From Pseudomonadota bacterium (GTDB taxonomy: Bacteria > Pseudomonadota > Gammaproteobacteria > Pseudomonadales > UBA5518): a stretch of 5,590 bases of DNA. Below, in pieces: positions 3,984 through 5,590 of the stretch (positions are counted from its first letter, which is position 1; each line of letters begins with the position of its first letter). The stretch is taken from assembly GCA_963204845.1 (NCBI GenBank), contig CAUJIL010000024.1, forward strand, positions 1-5,590. The letters are read 5' to 3'. Below the pieces are notes generated by a model. It made no database searches. It saw only the letters and a program-made list of their open reading frames with translations, and was not told the origin of the DNA. Made by a program: the position numbers and the translations under genes.

Positions 3984-5590
3984 ACGTCAACCATCGCATC
4001 ATTCCACTCGCCTTGCTCGGCGCCTTCACCACACTCGAGGCCGCCGCCGCGAACACCATCGAACAGATCGTCGTCACCGGACTGCGCACCGAGCACAGCC
4101 TGCTCGAGACCCCCGTGGCGATCAGCGTCATCACGCGTGAGGACATCGAGCGCAGCGGCGCGCTGACCATCGCCGACGTACTGCGCGGGCGCGCCGGACT
4201 GCAGATCCGCGACACCATCGGTGACGGTGGCCGCGGCGTGCTGGTCGCGATGCGCGGTTTCGGCGAGAACGCCGCGAACAACACGCTGGTACTGGTCGAC
4301 GGCCGCCGGCTGAACAACCCCTCGCTGGCGGCGCCGGACCTCAACAGCATCGCGCTCGCCGACATCGAACGCATCGAGATCCTCCAGGGCGGCGCCGGCG
4401 TGCTGTTCGGCGACCAGGCGGTAGGCGGCGTGCTGAACGTGATCACGCGCCGGCCCGCGAACGCCGCGGTCGACGTGCAGGCCGGCGGCGGCTCGCACGA
4501 CAACCGGCGACTCGCGCTGAACGCGAGCCAGCGCTTCACGAACGGCATCGGTGCACGCTTCGGCGCCGAGCGCCGCGAAGCCGACAACTACCGCGACAAC
4601 AACGCCTCCGACTACCGTCGCGCCGGCCTGGTGCTCGACTACGAATGGAGCGACGGCACGCTGTTTGCCGAAGTGCAACGCATCGACGACGACCTCGAAC
4701 TGCCCGGCGCGCTGCCGGCGGCGCTCGCGCGCCAGAACCGTCGCCAGAGCCTGAACAGCGGCGACTTCGCCGACCTCGAAACCACCACCGCGCGCGTCGG
4801 CGGCAGCTATGCCCTGACGCCGGTGTGGTCGCTGGAAATGGAGCTGACCGAGCGCGACAGCGACGGACGCGGCTACCAGTCCGCCGCCAATACCAGCGAC
4901 ACGCGCATCACCAGCGCCAACCCGCGCGTGATCGGTCGCTTCGCGCGCGAGACCGGCACGGCCACGCTGACGATGGGCTTCGACGCCACGAACGCGGAGT
5001 ACGTGCTCGACATTCCCGACTTCTTCTTCCGCACCGACATCCGCCAGGAGCAGCGCGACGCCTACGCGCAGCTGCTGTACCCGCTCACCCGCACGGTACA
5101 GGCCTCGCTGGGTGCCCGCCGCTCGCGCGTGGACGACCGCAACGATGTCTCCGGGCTCGAACACGACGACGGCGAGACCATCACCACCGCGTCGATCGCC
5201 TGGCAGTTCCGCCCCGACCTGCGCGTGCTGCTGCGCCGCGACGAGGTGCTGCGCTACGCCAACGTCGACGAGAACGGCTTCACGCTGCCGTCGGTGAGTT
5301 TCCTGGCGCCGCAGACCGGCGTGTCGTGGGAGGGCGGCGTGGAATGGTTCGGCACGCAGGCCGGCGGCCGCGCGATGCTGTTCGAACTCGAACTCGACGA
5401 CGAGATCCTCTACGACCCCGCGGCGCTCGGCCCGGGCGCGCAGTGGGGCATGCTGCGCGCCAACATCACCCTCGAGTCCACGCGCCGGCGCGGTGCGCTG
5501 CTCGAATGGCGCTGGCAGTCTTTGGACCGGCCGAGCCTTGTCGGCAGCTACACGTGTACCGACGCCGAACTGACCGCCGGCAACGCCGAC
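3980..5590 (+). CDS. btuB: BtuB-type TonB-dependent receptor, 3' end outside window
   Basis: This outer-membrane receptor is open at the window end: 537 codons without a stop. The signal peptide ends near AAA|N at residues 24-25. A TonB-box-like segment IEQIVVTG follows at 27-34. The plug domain spans about residues 40-160: TPVAISVITREDIERSG, MRGFGENAANNTLVLVDGRR, then IERIEILQGGAGVLFGDQAV and GGVLNVITR. The rest is a beta-barrel of alternating polar/aromatic strands with Asp/Asn-rich loops. The last visible block, TDAELTAGNAD, resembles the late-barrel strand before the C-terminal strands, so roughly 80 or more residues are probably missing. ATG 3980 is chosen from the strong GGGGAGGG four bases upstream. 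The cobalamin riboswitch directly upstream gives the ligand: active, TonB/ExbBD-driven uptake of a corrinoid across the outer membrane, repressed when B12 is sufficient. Family is certain; a ligand other than B12 is unlikely but possible. Confidence 0.92.
   Translation, partial: MNVNHRIIPLALLGAFTTLEAAAANTIEQIVVTGLRTEHSLLETPVAISVITREDIERSGALTIADVLRGRAGLQIRDTIGDGGRGVLVAMRGFGENAANNTLVLVDGRRLNNPSLAAPDLNSIALADIERIEILQGGAGVLFGDQAVGGVLNVITRRPANAAVDVQAGGGSHDNRRLALNASQRFTNGIGARFGAERREADNYRDNNASDYRRAGLVLDYEWSDGTLFAEVQRIDDDLELPGALPAALARQNRRQSLNSGDFADLETTTARVGGSYALTPVWSLEMELTERDSDGRGYQSAANTSDTRITSANPRVIGRFARETGTATLTMGFDATNAEYVLDIPDFFFRTDIRQEQRDAYAQLLYPLTRTVQASLGARRSRVDDRNDVSGLEHDDGETITTASIAWQFRPDLRVLLRRDEVLRYANVDENGFTLPSVSFLAPQTGVSWEGGVEWFGTQAGGRAMLFELELDDEILYDPAALGPGAQWGMLRANITLESTRRRGALLEWRWQSLDRPSLVGSYTCTDAELTAGNAD

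Noticed and set aside
3637..5164. Long minus-strand open frames across the riboswitch and btuB
   Set aside because: They are antisense to a well-supported riboswitch and receptor and arise from GC-rich codon bias.

Overview
This is a GC-rich window with closely packed genes. It looks like the chromosome of a high-GC gammaproteobacterium (Chromatiales- or Xanthomonadales-like). That placement rests on protein flavour (YajQ, PanE, an outer-membrane TonB-dependent receptor), strong GC bias at third codon positions and REP-type repeats; the species cannot be named from the sequence alone.

Layout. (1) 6-302, minus: the N-terminal 98 codons of a YajQ-family protein, ended by an in-frame TAG about 60 residues before the family's usual C-terminus. 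(2) 376-1341, plus: a 2-dehydropantoate 2-reductase (PanE/ApbA), divergent from yajQ across a 73-nt gap. (3) 1338-2150, plus: a periplasmic substrate-binding protein of the BtuF/metal-receptor fold, overlapping panE by ATGA. (4) 2151-2275: a 121-nt convergent gap that runs just into the next gene and holds three REP-like hairpins with GTAG/GCAG heads; one supplies the stop codon of that gene. (5) 2272-3522, minus: an AAA_14 + DUF4143 ATPase with a C-terminal PD-(D/E)xK-like motif, preceded by a good sigma-70-like promoter that appears to give a leaderless mRNA and carries an operator-like direct repeat. (6) 3523-3979: no gene. It holds two divergent promoters, a complete cobalamin riboswitch, and a downstream platform in which a tandem pyrimidine tract is perfectly complementary to the btuB Shine-Dalgarno sequence. 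(7) 3980-5590, plus: a BtuB-type TonB-dependent receptor running off the window.

How the parts fit. The riboswitch, the outer-membrane receptor and the periplasmic binding protein together point to a cobalamin/corrinoid uptake locus: the receptor brings the corrinoid across the outer membrane, the binding protein passes it to an inner-membrane ABC transporter not present here, and the riboswitch lowers receptor synthesis when B12 is plentiful. The DUF4143 ATPase with its REP-flanked 3' end sits between the two uptake genes on the opposite strand and looks like an accessory insertion. I do not see a wholly new system. The observations most worth following are the REP/stop-codon junction, the riboswitch expression platform, the truncated yajQ, and the promoter of the DUF4143 ATPase.
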